DNA from: Phycisphaera sp. | Lineage (GTDB): Bacteria; Planctomycetota; Phycisphaerae; Phycisphaerales; Phycisphaeraceae | Direction: 5' to 3' | NCBI GenBank assembly: GCA_028285385.1 | Contig: JANQPR010000015.1 | Coordinates: forward strand, 1-49,827 | Length of the DNA stretch: 49,827 bases | Shown here: one piece after another, positions 41,628 through 49,827 of the stretch | Numbering within the stretch: the stretch's first letter is position 1 | Layout of the letters: each line of letters begins with the position of its first letter | Notes under the pieces: generated by a model | Database searches by the model: none | What the model saw: the letters and a program-made list of their open reading frames with translations, nothing else | What the model was told of the DNA's origin: nothing | Position numbers and translations under genes: made by a program

Positions 41628-43667
41628 ATGAACGCGGGGCGGAGTGGTTTGACAGGATTCGTGGGGACGGCGGTTGTTGCCGGCGTGGCGGCGACGGCGT
41701 GGGGCGGGGCCGCGTACGACGTGTTGCTGCACAGCGGGCAGGCGTTGACGATCCCCGGGCGACCGGACCTGCCGGCGTTGGAGGTGCGGCAGGTGCTGCC
41801 CCCGTCTCCGCTGAGTTTCGCCGGCGGGCCGTCGCTGAACGCGGCGGGGCACGCGGCGGCGACCGTGCGGCTGCAGGAGACGACGGGCGCGTCGTTCGGC
41901 GACGGCGTGTTCTGGTTCGACACCGACGGCACGTTGGTCCCCATCGCGCTCGCCAACGACCTCGTGCCCGGGCAACCGGCCGGCGTGACGTACGACCAGT
42001 TCCTCGGCCGGCGGCTCATCCTCGACGCGTCGGGCAACCTCGCGTTCGGGTCGCAGTGGGAACGCACGGGCACCACGGCGCTCGACACCGCGATCCAGGT
42101 CTACACCAACGGCGGCCAAAACGCCGGCGTCCGCACCGTCGTGCGCGACTCGCCGACCGAACCGCAGCCGATCGGCGACAACGACCCGGTCAGCCCGACC
42201 GTCGGCTACGAGTTCACGGCCCTGAACGGCGCCGTGGTCAACGCGTACGGTTCGCGTTACGTCTTCAACAGCAACCGCCTCGCGTTCGGCTCGATGATCT
42301 CGCCGCCTTCGGGACAGTCGGGTGGCACCTTCAACGCGCTGTACCGGGAGACCAACGCGGCGGGCCCGCCGAACAGCCCGGCCAGCGCCGTGACGCTGCT
42401 CGCGCGCAACGGCACGGGCAGCACGTTCATCCCGTCCAGCGAGGTCAACGCGTTGAACGCGAACTCGTTGTCGGCGTTCCGCACCACGATCTTCCCGAAC
42501 CCGCCGTCGCCCTCGTCGTTTTCGGCATTGGTCACGTTCTTCAACGACGTCTCGATCGAGGTGCAGAGCGGGTCGGACGCCGGCGGCGACATCTCGTTCT
42601 CGAACCTGAGCAACCGGTTCGGGTTCAACAACGCCGGCCAGGTCGCGTTCACGGCCCGGTTCTCCGACCTGACGGCGAGTGACTCGGGCGTGTTCAAGTC
42701 ACTGGATCCGGATGGCATCGTCGCGACCGAGGGTATCGTCGCCGCCGGTACGCCGGACCTCGGGTCGCCGCAGGGTGTCGGCATCCCCGACGGCGTACCG
42801 GACTTCGTGTTTCAGGACTTCGCCGGCTTCCCGGATGACCCGCTGATCAACGGCAACGGCACCGTCGTCTTCCGCAACAACGCGCGGACGCCCGACGGCT
42901 CGCAGCAGGTCACCGGGCTGTGGACCGACCGCTCGGGCCCGCTCACGGCGCTCGACCTGGTCGCGCTGACGGGGCAGCAAGCGCCGGGTCTGCCGGACGG
43001 GTTCACCTTCACGCAGATCGCCAACAACGGGGTGCACCGTGACGTGGTGATCAACGGGAACGACGACATCGCGTTCGTGGCGCAGTTCATGACGACCGAC
43101 GGCCGGCTGCGCACGGGGCTCTGGGCCGAGCACAACGGCGAGTTGGAACTCGTCGTCGCTCAGGACTTCTCTCAAGTGCAGAACCCGGACGGATCGGTGT
43201 TCCGGGTCGAGGGGTTCGGCTTCCTCGGCGGGTCGGGGAACCAGGACGGCCGGCCGTCGGGCTTCAGCGACAACGGCACGATCGCGTTCCGCGCCGACGG
43301 CCAAGGCTCGCTCACCGGCGCGATGGTGGTCGCGACACTCGGTGTCGACTCGTTCCTGCCCGGCGACTTCAACGCCAGCGGACAGGTCGAGCAGGGCGAT
43401 CTTGACCTTGTGCTACAGAACTGGGGCGTGGACACGCTGGTCAACGGGTCAGCCAACATCCCGACCGGTTGGATCAACTTCCCCGAAGACACATCTGTAA
43501 TCGACCAGAACGAGTTGGACGCGATCCTGCAGAACTGGGGATCGACGGCGTCGCCCGACTTCGCTCTAAACCCCGACGCGGTGCCCGAGCCGGCGACGGT
43601 ATCGCTGCTTGCGTTGCCTTGGGTGCTGGCGCGGCGCTGTCGCCGCGTTACTGCGGCATCAGCGTGA
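41628..43667 (+). CDS. PEP-CTERM protein with dockerin-like repeats
   Basis: A 679-residue exported protein with a signal peptide ending near TAWGGAA. The long central part is built of repeating beta strands in which units like FWFDTDGTLVPIAL and GLWTDRSGPLTALDLVALTG recur, suggesting a propeller-like fold. Near the C-terminus two dockerin-like units appear, FLPGDFNASGQVEQGDLDLV with LQNWG, and NELDAILQNWG, common in planctomycetes. The PEP-CTERM is AVPEPA, a short helix and ARRCRR. The ATG has GGGAGG 5 nt upstream. Its 3' end overlaps the convergent glucanase gene by 20 bp. A predicted exosortase substrate. Confidence 0.88.
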   Translation: MNAGRSGLTGFVGTAVVAGVAATAWGGAAYDVLLHSGQALTIPGRPDLPALEVRQVLPPSPLSFAGGPSLNAAGHAAATVRLQETTGASFGDGVFWFDTDGTLVPIALANDLVPGQPAGVTYDQFLGRRLILDASGNLAFGSQWERTGTTALDTAIQVYTNGGQNAGVRTVVRDSPTEPQPIGDNDPVSPTVGYEFTALNGAVVNAYGSRYVFNSNRLAFGSMISPPSGQSGGTFNALYRETNAAGPPNSPASAVTLLARNGTGSTFIPSSEVNALNANSLSAFRTTIFPNPPSPSSFSALVTFFNDVSIEVQSGSDAGGDISFSNLSNRFGFNNAGQVAFTARFSDLTASDSGVFKSLDPDGIVATEGIVAAGTPDLGSPQGVGIPDGVPDFVFQDFAGFPDDPLINGNGTVVFRNNARTPDGSQQVTGLWTDRSGPLTALDLVALTGQQAPGLPDGFTFTQIANNGVHRDVVINGNDDIAFVAQFMTTDGRLRTGLWAEHNGELELVVAQDFSQVQNPDGSVFRVEGFGFLGGSGNQDGRPSGFSDNGTIAFRADGQGSLTGAMVVATLGVDSFLPGDFNASGQVEQGDLDLVLQNWGVDTLVNGSANIPTGWINFPEDTSVIDQNELDAILQNWGSTASPDFALNPDAVPEPATVSLLALPWVLARRCRRVTAASA

Positions 43668-45729
43668 GCCAGCCGAGCTCGATGGATCGGCCGGAGGCGC
43701 GCTGCCGCCAGTTCTGTCTGATCACGGCCGGGCCCGAGACGGTGCCTTGCAGGACCGACACCGAGGCTCGGAGCAGGCGGTGGTCGTCGGGTTCGACCCC
43801 GAGTGACGACCAGGGGATGACGGCCTCGACCTCGTAGCCTTGGTCGTCGCGGGTCACGGTGGTGTCGTATACACGGCGTTTGCGGCGGACGGTTTCGCCG
43901 GGGTTGTCCGGGGGGACGAACCGGAAACGCAGGTCCATGCGGGACGCGAGCCGGTCCGGGCCGTCGAGCGCGGGCTCGAGGTACAACTCGACGAAGCTAT
44001 CGGCGGGCGTTTCGTCGCCGTTGCCCAGTTCCGCCGGTTCATTGGCTTCAACACGGAGTCGGACATGCAAGGCGTCGTCGGTCCAGAGCGTGGCGAAGCG
44101 CGCGTCGTTCGCCGTGGCGTCTCCGGCGGGGTTGGTCAGCGGGTTCGCGGCGGCGATGGCCTGCCAATCGGCCTGGTCCCAGCCGACGCTGAAGCGTCGT
44201 ACCTTCGCGAACGGCTCGCCCCGCCACGAACCCGCGAGCACGTCGACCGGCAACGCCTCTGCGCCGAAGACGGCGCTGGTGCGCTCCTGCCCCGACTCGT
44301 GCGGGAGCAGCGGGCGGAGGTTGGTCTTGCTCACGGCGGCTTGGATCTCGGGGTTGGCCATGAACCATTGCCAAGGCCGGCCGGTGATTAGGTTCTCGAC
44401 CATGAGCAGGCTGATGCCCTGGTCGATGCCGAGCACGTCGGAGGCGATCCAGCCGGTCTGCGGGTTGAACGCGTCGACGAAGCCGTAGTGCGACCACACA
44501 CGCGGGCCGTACGTCTCGCGCATGTGGCGGAGGGTCTCGATGGCTTCGTGGGGCATGAAGACGATAGCGCCGGCCGCGGCGCAGGGGACGACGGTGCCGT
44601 CGATGTTGCCGGTCGCGGGCGGCCCGCCCCAGGCGGTGTACCCCCCGACGTAGTCCGACGCGGTGATGCCCCAGAGCTGCTCGGAGTAGTGCGGGAAGCG
44701 TTGGCTGAGTTCGTCGACGCACATCTGCCGGTGGGCGGCGGTGGCGAGGACGGAGTTGTGCCAGTAGTCGGCGACGTGGTCGCGCAGGCCGCGCAGGTCG
44801 ACGAACGCGTGGCTGAACTGGTGCGTGAACAGCGGCGGGCAGGCGAGGAACGTCCGGCCGCCCTTGTCGATGATCGCCGGGTCGCGCGACCAGCGGGTCC
44901 ACGTCTCGGCGGGTACCGAGTGCGTCGGTGAGCCGAGCGCGAGCAGTTGTAGCACGATGTGCTCGCTGTAGCCGTCCCACGTCGAGGCGAGGAACCCGCC
45001 CTCGGGTGACCAGCCCATGCTGAACACGCCCGCGTCGTTGAGCATCCACGGGAAGTCGACGCGCTCGTAGATCTTCCGAGCGAGTTCGGCGGCCTCGGTG
45101 TCGGGGAAGTACTGCCGAACGGTCAGCACGCCGGCGAGCAGCAGGGCGGTGTCGATGGATGAGAGCTCGCAGTTCCAGACGCGTTGCCCGGTCTCGTGGT
45201 CGACGAAGTGGTAATACCAGCCGCGTTCGTGGGGCATCTTCTCCCAGAGGAAGCGCAGCGTGGTGAGCGCCCGGTCGTACGCCTGGCCGTCTTCGAGCCA
45301 GCTGTGGGCGTCGCCGATGCACAGCGCGGTGAGGCCGAAGCCGGTGGCGGCGATGCTGGCGACCTCGAACTGCCCGGAGCCGTCGGCGGGCGCGCGGTCG
45401 GCGACGAGGCCGGTCTCGGGGTGGCCTTGCTCCCAGAAGTAGCGGACCGCGGTGCGCTGGATGTCGTCGAGCAGCTGCGCGTTGTCGGGGGACACCGCCG
45501 CCGGGTTGTCGAGTACCGGCGGGTGTTTTGCTTGGATCGGGTCGGGCTCGCGGGTCGTGTCCTCCCTCAGCGGGACGGCAGAACGCCACTCGGTCGGGGT
45601 CTGCGTGGCGAGCATCGGGGACAGCGGCGGCTCGGCGTGGGCGGCGGTGAGCAGCGCGGTCACGACCAGCGCGGCGCGGCACGCGAGGCGGCTGAGGCGG
45701 TGCGGTTGATCGGCGTCCGGCTGACTCAT
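43648..45729 (-). CDS. Secreted glucoamylase-like/GH144-type glycosidase with CBM9-like domain
   Basis: A 693-residue protein with a signal peptide (ACRAALVVTALLTAAHA). The catalytic part is a glycoamylase-like alpha/alpha toroid: AVRYFWEQGHPETGLVADR, IAATGFGLTALCIG, ELSSIDTALLLAGVLTVRQYF, WGGPPATGNIDGTVVPCAAAGA and DQGISLLMVENLITG. These match the PF10091/GH144 group, which includes endo-beta-1,2-glucanases. The C-terminal 190 residues (LWTDDALHVRLRVEANEPAE, DSFVELYLEP) resemble a CBM9/DOMON-like sugar-binding domain. ATG 45729 is chosen because it gives a typical signal peptide; ATG 45792 adds 21 residues. It likely trims an extracellular glucan. No PEP-CTERM is present. Confidence 0.82.
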   Translation of the reverse strand: MSQPDADQPHRLSRLACRAALVVTALLTAAHAEPPLSPMLATQTPTEWRSAVPLREDTTREPDPIQAKHPPVLDNPAAVSPDNAQLLDDIQRTAVRYFWEQGHPETGLVADRAPADGSGQFEVASIAATGFGLTALCIGDAHSWLEDGQAYDRALTTLRFLWEKMPHERGWYYHFVDHETGQRVWNCELSSIDTALLLAGVLTVRQYFPDTEAAELARKIYERVDFPWMLNDAGVFSMGWSPEGGFLASTWDGYSEHIVLQLLALGSPTHSVPAETWTRWSRDPAIIDKGGRTFLACPPLFTHQFSHAFVDLRGLRDHVADYWHNSVLATAAHRQMCVDELSQRFPHYSEQLWGITASDYVGGYTAWGGPPATGNIDGTVVPCAAAGAIVFMPHEAIETLRHMRETYGPRVWSHYGFVDAFNPQTGWIASDVLGIDQGISLLMVENLITGRPWQWFMANPEIQAAVSKTNLRPLLPHESGQERTSAVFGAEALPVDVLAGSWRGEPFAKVRRFSVGWDQADWQAIAAANPLTNPAGDATANDARFATLWTDDALHVRLRVEANEPAELGNGDETPADSFVELYLEPALDGPDRLASRMDLRFRFVPPDNPGETVRRKRRVYDTTVTRDDQGYEVEAVIPWSSLGVEPDDHRLLRASVSVLQGTVSGPAVIRQNWRQRASGRSIELGWLTLMPQ

Positions 45730-45960
45730 CGGGCGTCGGTCCTGGGGAGGGGCGGCGGTACCGTGCTTCCCCTCCATCGGCCGACCGGACATGGATCGTC
45801 AGATCAAACGGTGTGTGTGCTTGGCACGGGGCGATCCAGCCGTGGCGGTTCGTGAGCACGCGACTGGTTACCGGGCCTTTTACCGAAAGCGTCGGCCTCG
45901 ACCGCCGGCCAAGGCGCCTCCGGGTCAAACGCTGGCGGCGTGCCACCCGATAAGCACGAC

Positions 45961-47652
45961 ATGGACGCTCACGGCGCGACAGAGCCGGCGACGGCTCGTG
46001 GGGTGGCCGCGTGGATGGGGCAGTGGTGGCCGCTGCCGGTCTTGGCGGTGGCGGCGCTGCTGCTGGCGTTCGCGTTCCCCAACCCCACGCCGCAGTACGA
46101 CGAGTTCTACCACCTGCTCGCGGCGCGGTCGCTGCTGCACGAAGGGGACCTAACGATCAACGAGGGCGCCCGGCCGTACACGCGGGCGTGGCTGTTCACT
46201 TACGCCGTGGCGGGGAGCCAGCACCTGCTGGGCGAGACGCACGCGGCGGCAAGGCTGCCGTCGGCGGTGTCACACGCGGCGTTGGTGACCTTGCTGTTCT
46301 GGTGGGTACGCCGCCGGGTGAGCGCCATCGCGGCGGCGCTCGCGGCACTGCTCCTGCTGGTTTCGTTGCACCCGTTGCACTACGCGGCGACGGTCCGGTT
46401 CTACAGCCCGCACGCGCTGGCCGTGTTCCTGACGGGCGTTGCGGCGTTCGAGGTGGTGGCGGCATTGCGCGAGCACGGGGTTCGCGCGATCAGACGGTGG
46501 CTACCGTGGTCGATGCTCGCGTTGGCGTCGTTTGGGCTTGCGGTCCATCTTCAGGCAACGACCCTGATCGCCGGCGTCGCGTTGGCGTTGTGGGTCGGCG
46601 GGTGCGCAGTCCGTTGGTGGGCACGGCAGCCAACGCTCGTCCGGCTCCGGTGGGCGATCGGCGTGTTCTGTGCGATCGTGGTATTTGAGGTCGTGATGCG
46701 CGGCGTTGGCGGGTGGGCCTTTGTTGCCCGGCATTACCACACGCCAAGGGATTGGGCGGCGCAGGACGCGGGCGACTGGGCCTTCTACCACCGGCAGTTC
46801 GCGGCGTGGTACGGGTGGGCGTGGTACGGCCTGCCATTGCTGGCGCTACTGGCGTGGCGGAAGCAGAAGACGGTGACGGCGTTCGCACTGGTCATGGCCG
46901 CGGTACCGTTGGCGCTGCACTCGGCGTTGAGCCCGAAAGCGGATCGGTACGTGCTTCATGTGTTGCCGTTTCTGTTCGTCCTCGTGGGCATGGGCGTAGC
47001 CGGCGTGGTCGAGGGGGGGCGGTCGTTCTTGAAGGGGTCACGGGAGAGAGCAACGCTTAGTCCCGGATGGCGGCGATGGGGCGGCGGGCTGGCGGCTCTG
47101 GCTGTGGGGGTCGCGCTCCTGTACGCGGGGTACCGCACGCCGGGGCTGACGCGCTCGGTGCAGTTGATCGCCGGTGCTGAGGTCAACAACCCGTTCGCCC
47201 GCAGCGACTGGTCGAGCGCCGCCGCGAGCTTGAGTCCGCTGTTACGTGAAGCCGACGCGACGGTGACGTCGGCCGGTCTGAAGTCGCTCTACTACCTGGG
47301 CCGGCTCGACGTGACGGTCTCGCGGCAGGGGGTGCGGCTGGCGAAGCGGGACTCGCGTCTGCCGACGCTGCGGGCCGAGCCGATCGCCGACCCCACTTCA
47401 GTGCGGGCTCTGCGTGGCCGGCACGAGACCGGCGTGGTGCTGATCGAGGACGAGCACTGGCGGCACCCGGCGTTCGTGACGGATGCGGTGGCGGACTGCC
47501 TCGAGGCCGAGTTCCGACCCGTTCCGGTTGATCCGGCGTGGCGGCTGCGGGTGTTTCAGTGGGGATTGGATGCACGGCCGGCAATGACCGATAAACCCGA
47601 GGGGCCTGTCGGTCCGACACCGCAGGTTTCGCACGCGCTGCCGAATGGGTGA
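45961..47652 (+). CDS. GT39-like membrane glycosyltransferase
   Basis: A 563-residue polytopic protein with about ten hydrophobic helices. The first loop after helix 1 contains PQYDEFYHLLAARSLLHEGD, in which the acidic pair is like the catalytic Asp-Glu of GT-C enzymes (ArnT, PMT, GT39/GT83 families), which transfer sugars from polyprenyl phosphates at the outer face of the membrane. RPYTRAWLFTYAV and RFYSPHALAVFLTG also fit. ATG 45961 is preferred; GTG 45940 is 7 codons earlier. It overlaps the next gene by 8 nt. Donor and acceptor are unknown, probably envelope glycans or glycoproteins. Confidence 0.8.
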   Translation: MDAHGATEPATARGVAAWMGQWWPLPVLAVAALLLAFAFPNPTPQYDEFYHLLAARSLLHEGDLTINEGARPYTRAWLFTYAVAGSQHLLGETHAAARLPSAVSHAALVTLLFWWVRRRVSAIAAALAALLLLVSLHPLHYAATVRFYSPHALAVFLTGVAAFEVVAALREHGVRAIRRWLPWSMLALASFGLAVHLQATTLIAGVALALWVGGCAVRWWARQPTLVRLRWAIGVFCAIVVFEVVMRGVGGWAFVARHYHTPRDWAAQDAGDWAFYHRQFAAWYGWAWYGLPLLALLAWRKQKTVTAFALVMAAVPLALHSALSPKADRYVLHVLPFLFVLVGMGVAGVVEGGRSFLKGSRERATLSPGWRRWGGGLAALAVGVALLYAGYRTPGLTRSVQLIAGAEVNNPFARSDWSSAAASLSPLLREADATVTSAGLKSLYYLGRLDVTVSRQGVRLAKRDSRLPTLRAEPIADPTSVRALRGRHETGVVLIEDEHWRHPAFVTDAVADCLEAEFRPVPVDPAWRLRVFQWGLDARPAMTDKPEGPVGPTPQVSHALPNG

Positions 47653-48964
47653 CCCGATGACGCACAACGACGCCGACAGGAACCGATCCGGCACCGCCTC
47701 GGTTGACCCGCTCCCGCTGGTGGTGTGTTACGTGCCCGGCTTTGACCGCCGACGCATCGACGAAGCGACGACGCCGTTCGTGAACGCACAACTGGCAAAA
47801 CACACTTCGGTCACGATCAAGACGCAGCCGACGACCGAACTGGTCCCGACGATGATCACCGGCGTCAACCCGCATCAGCACCGGCTGTGGCAGGTGCGGC
47901 TCAAGGCGGATCGGCCACGGGCATTACTGGAGCGCGCGATCGACACGCTGCCCGACGCGGTGACCACCACGTTCCAGTGTGTCCGACACCGGATCGATTC
48001 TTCGTTCGACCTGCCGACGATCCCCCCGCGCCGCCGCCGCCGCTTCGAGCAGCACCGCAACAAGTACCTCCGCCGGCAGAAGTCCGGGAAGTCGTCGATG
48101 GAGAGTATCGGCGGCTTCGACTCGGTGTTCGGCGTGCTCGGCGAAAACAGCCGGTACCGCGTGATCACCAGGTTCGAGACGATGCGTGATACGGCTCGCC
48201 ACACGCCGATCGGCGACGTCAAGCTCGACTTCCTTGAGTTGTACGTCTTCGACCTGTTCTCGCACTGGAACCTCGACCGTCCCGAAGCGATCCGTGAGAA
48301 GATGCGCGAGGTCGACGACACGCTCGCGCTGCTGCACGAGCGCTGCGAAAAGAGCGGGGCGAAGCTGGTGATCCTGGTCGACCACGGGCAGGAACTCGTC
48401 ACCGGCACGGTCGATCTGTCGGCGGCCCTTCGAGACAGCGGCGTATCCAAAAACGACTACACCTTCTACAGCGAAGTGGCGGTGGCGCGTTTCTGGTTCG
48501 GTACCGCGGACGCCCGGCGGCGCATCACGGCGACGCTTGAGGCGTTGCCCAACGTCCGTGTCTTCGACAACCAACAGATGCAGGCGTTCGGCGTTTGCTT
48601 CGAGGACAACGATGGGTTCGGCGACCTCTACGCGGTTACCGATCACGGCCACGTCTTCTTCCCGCACGACTTTTACCACCCGGTCGTGAACTGGTACATG
48701 GGTCGGAAGTACAGCGAACAGACCGCGCGGACCCGCAACCCCGTCCACCGCGGGTATCACGGCCACGTCCCGGACCACCCGGCGGACGACGGGTTCGCCG
48801 TGGTGTGCGACGACGCGGTGGCGTTGGCGGGTGGTGACGAAGGCGTGCTGATCGACGTGGCGCCGACGCTGCTGCGGCTGCTGGACGTCGAGCCCGCGCC
48901 GCACATGACGGGCCGTGTGCTCTTCGAGCGGCGCACCGCGGCGAGCGTGAGCCGGGCGGCGTGA
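47645..48964 (+). CDS. Alkaline-phosphatase-superfamily hydrolase (nucleotide pyrophosphatase/phosphodiesterase-like)
   Basis: A 439-residue cytoplasmic-looking protein without a signal peptide. Metal-binding signatures of the superfamily are present: the first Asp in VVCYVPGFD, the nucleophile region TTELVPTMITGVNPHQH (Thr in place of the canonical Thr/Ser), VDHGQE and RGYHGHVPDHPADDGFAVV, close to the GYHGY..P.MH element of phosphodiesterases. Substrates of the family include nucleotides, phospholipids and phosphoglycans. ATG 47645 overlaps the glycosyltransferase stop; ATG 47657 is possible. Coupling with a GT-C enzyme and a flippase-like protein suggests a role in lipid-linked sugar metabolism (inference). 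Confidence 0.82.
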   Translation: MGDPMTHNDADRNRSGTASVDPLPLVVCYVPGFDRRRIDEATTPFVNAQLAKHTSVTIKTQPTTELVPTMITGVNPHQHRLWQVRLKADRPRALLERAIDTLPDAVTTTFQCVRHRIDSSFDLPTIPPRRRRRFEQHRNKYLRRQKSGKSSMESIGGFDSVFGVLGENSRYRVITRFETMRDTARHTPIGDVKLDFLELYVFDLFSHWNLDRPEAIREKMREVDDTLALLHERCEKSGAKLVILVDHGQELVTGTVDLSAALRDSGVSKNDYTFYSEVAVARFWFGTADARRRITATLEALPNVRVFDNQQMQAFGVCFEDNDGFGDLYAVTDHGHVFFPHDFYHPVVNWYMGRKYSEQTARTRNPVHRGYHGHVPDHPADDGFAVVCDDAVALAGGDEGVLIDVAPTLLRLLDVEPAPHMTGRVLFERRTAASVSRAA

Positions 48965-49827
48965 ACGCTGAGACGGACAGCCCGCCTACGGAACGCCGTG
49001 GCCGACGATCGGGCCGTTTTGTGAAACGGTCATTGCGCCTGGGCATCGCGACGGGGTTGCTCGCCCTGCTGTTCACACAGGTACCGGCTGGGGATGTGTT
49101 TGCAGCACTCCGGGGCGTCGCGCTCCTGCCGGTCGCGTTGGCGTTGGCGTTGGTGGCGGCGATGCAACTGGTCTGGTCTTCGCGCCTGCAGGGGTTGGCG
49201 TCCGTCAACGGCGCGCGGCTGTCGCTGGCTCAGGTGCTTGACATCAACCTGACTACCCGGTTCTACGGACTGTTCGTGCCCGGCGGCAACGTTGCTGGTA
49301 CCGCCATCCGCTTCGCCCGCATGGCCAGGGCTCAGCGGCACGCCGGCGGGACCGCGTTGGCCCTGTACCTCGACCGGCTGCTAGCGACACAGACGCTCGG
49401 CCTGACGGGTTTAATGTTCCTGTTGTGGGTTTCGCCCGATGACGGCGTGGCGTGGCTGGCGACCGTCGTGTTAGTCACGCTCGTGGGGTCGTTGCTGGCG
49501 ATACCTGCGATGGTGGACGTTCCCTGCTGGGTGAAAGCCAGGATGGTCCGCGTTCGGACTACGGCCGAGGCAGCGACGCATGGGTATGCGCTGCGGGCGT
49601 TGGCCAAGTTCGTTGGCATGGTGTTGCGGACGCGTCGCGTCTCGGTTTCAAGGTTGATGTGGGCGTTCGGGGCGTCCGTGTTGATGCACGCCCTCGGCGC
49701 GGCCGTGGTTTGGCAGTTGGCGACGGCGATGGGGCTGACGTTGTCGTTCGCGGAGGCGGGTTGGGCGCGGTCGGCGATGCTCGTGGCGACGCTGCTGCCG
49801 ATCACGTTCGCAGCCCAAAGCCCGCGA
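48961..49827 (+). CDS. LPG-synthase-TM/UPF0104-like membrane protein, truncated at right edge
   Basis: The frame from GTG 48961 stays open to the window edge (289 codons), so the gene continues outside. It starts in GTGA overlap with the preceding stop. The visible part has about six or seven hydrophobic helices and the loop LTTRFYGLFVPGGNVAGTAIRF, which matches the conserved N..R....P.G..G...R motif of the lysylphosphatidylglycerol synthase transmembrane region family (PF03706, AglD-like). Such proteins are associated with moving or modifying lipid-linked substrates. Part of the three-gene envelope module. Confidence 0.8.
   Translation, partial: MNAETDSPPTERRGRRSGRFVKRSLRLGIATGLLALLFTQVPAGDVFAALRGVALLPVALALALVAAMQLVWSSRLQGLASVNGARLSLAQVLDINLTTRFYGLFVPGGNVAGTAIRFARMARAQRHAGGTALALYLDRLLATQTLGLTGLMFLLWVSPDDGVAWLATVVLVTLVGSLLAIPAMVDVPCWVKARMVRVRTTAEAATHGYALRALAKFVGMVLRTRRVSVSRLMWAFGASVLMHALGAAVVWQLATAMGLTLSFAEAGWARSAMLVATLLPITFAAQSPR

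Noticed and set aside
44048-45946. Long alternative minus-strand frame of 632 codons over the glucanase gene
   Set aside because: Arg/Pro-rich translation in a shadow frame; the overlapping frame has a signal peptide and glycosidase motifs.
1-49827. CRISPR arrays, insertion sequences, transposase or integrase genes, phage genes
   Set aside because: No regularly spaced repeats, terminal inverted repeats or such proteins were seen; the window looks like stable chromosomal DNA.

Overview
The window is high-GC bacterial DNA with dense gene packing and many GTGA/ATGA stop-start overlaps. Its gene content points to a planctomycete, most likely class Phycisphaerae. The markers are a type IV pilus/type II secretion hybrid operon, a transmembrane exosortase fused to an EpsI-like domain beside PEP-CTERM proteins with dockerin-like repeats, many TPR proteins, an AraC/phytanoyl-CoA dioxygenase pair, and adjacent anmK-murQ. 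This placement is an inference from gene content; no rRNA gene is present.

Layout. 1-2281: the end of an unknown gene, a secreted protein with an internal domain duplication, and a methyltransferase. 2296-5179: nadE, divergent from a TPR lipoprotein. 5188-9989: a compact minus-strand unit of a Fe/2-oxoglutarate dioxygenase, a glycyl radical enzyme and its radical-SAM activase, with a divergent AraC regulator. 10043-10489: a Nudix hydrolase. 10490-10856 has no gene but holds a strong candidate structured RNA leader for the pilin gene. 10857-26430: a 15-gene pilus/secretion locus in the order major pseudopilin, strong terminator, small membrane protein, GspH-like pseudopilin, PilM, PilN, PilO, PilP-like, secretin, terminator, TPR lipoprotein, histidine kinase, response regulator, HD-GYP phosphodiesterase, STAS protein, PilB/GspE ATPase, PilC/GspF. 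26457-33930: parE/gyrB-like, ppk2, anmK-murQ, thyA-folA and a K+ channel. 33970-34043: tRNA-Val(UAC).

34097-45729 is an exosortase region. A 1517-residue TPR membrane protein and the exosortase lie on the minus strand. Two PEP-CTERM substrates lie divergently, and a secreted glucanase-like enzyme with a CBM9-like domain follows. 45961 to the right edge is a translationally coupled envelope module: a GT39-like membrane glycosyltransferase, an alkaline-phosphatase-superfamily enzyme and a truncated LPG-synthase/UPF0104-type membrane protein.

How parts fit together. The pilus operon appears to carry its own c-di-GMP circuit: an HD-GYP phosphodiesterase made with a kinase and receiver, next to an assembly ATPase with an N-terminal MshEN-type c-di-GMP-binding domain. 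The dioxygenase/glycyl radical pair joins an O2-requiring and an O2-sensitive enzyme in one operon and is the best candidate for an undescribed pathway. At the DNA level, six non-operonic genes have a TAnnnT box 6-8 nt before the ATG, suggesting leaderless transcripts, whereas the pilin and PEP-CTERM genes have clear Shine-Dalgarno sites.
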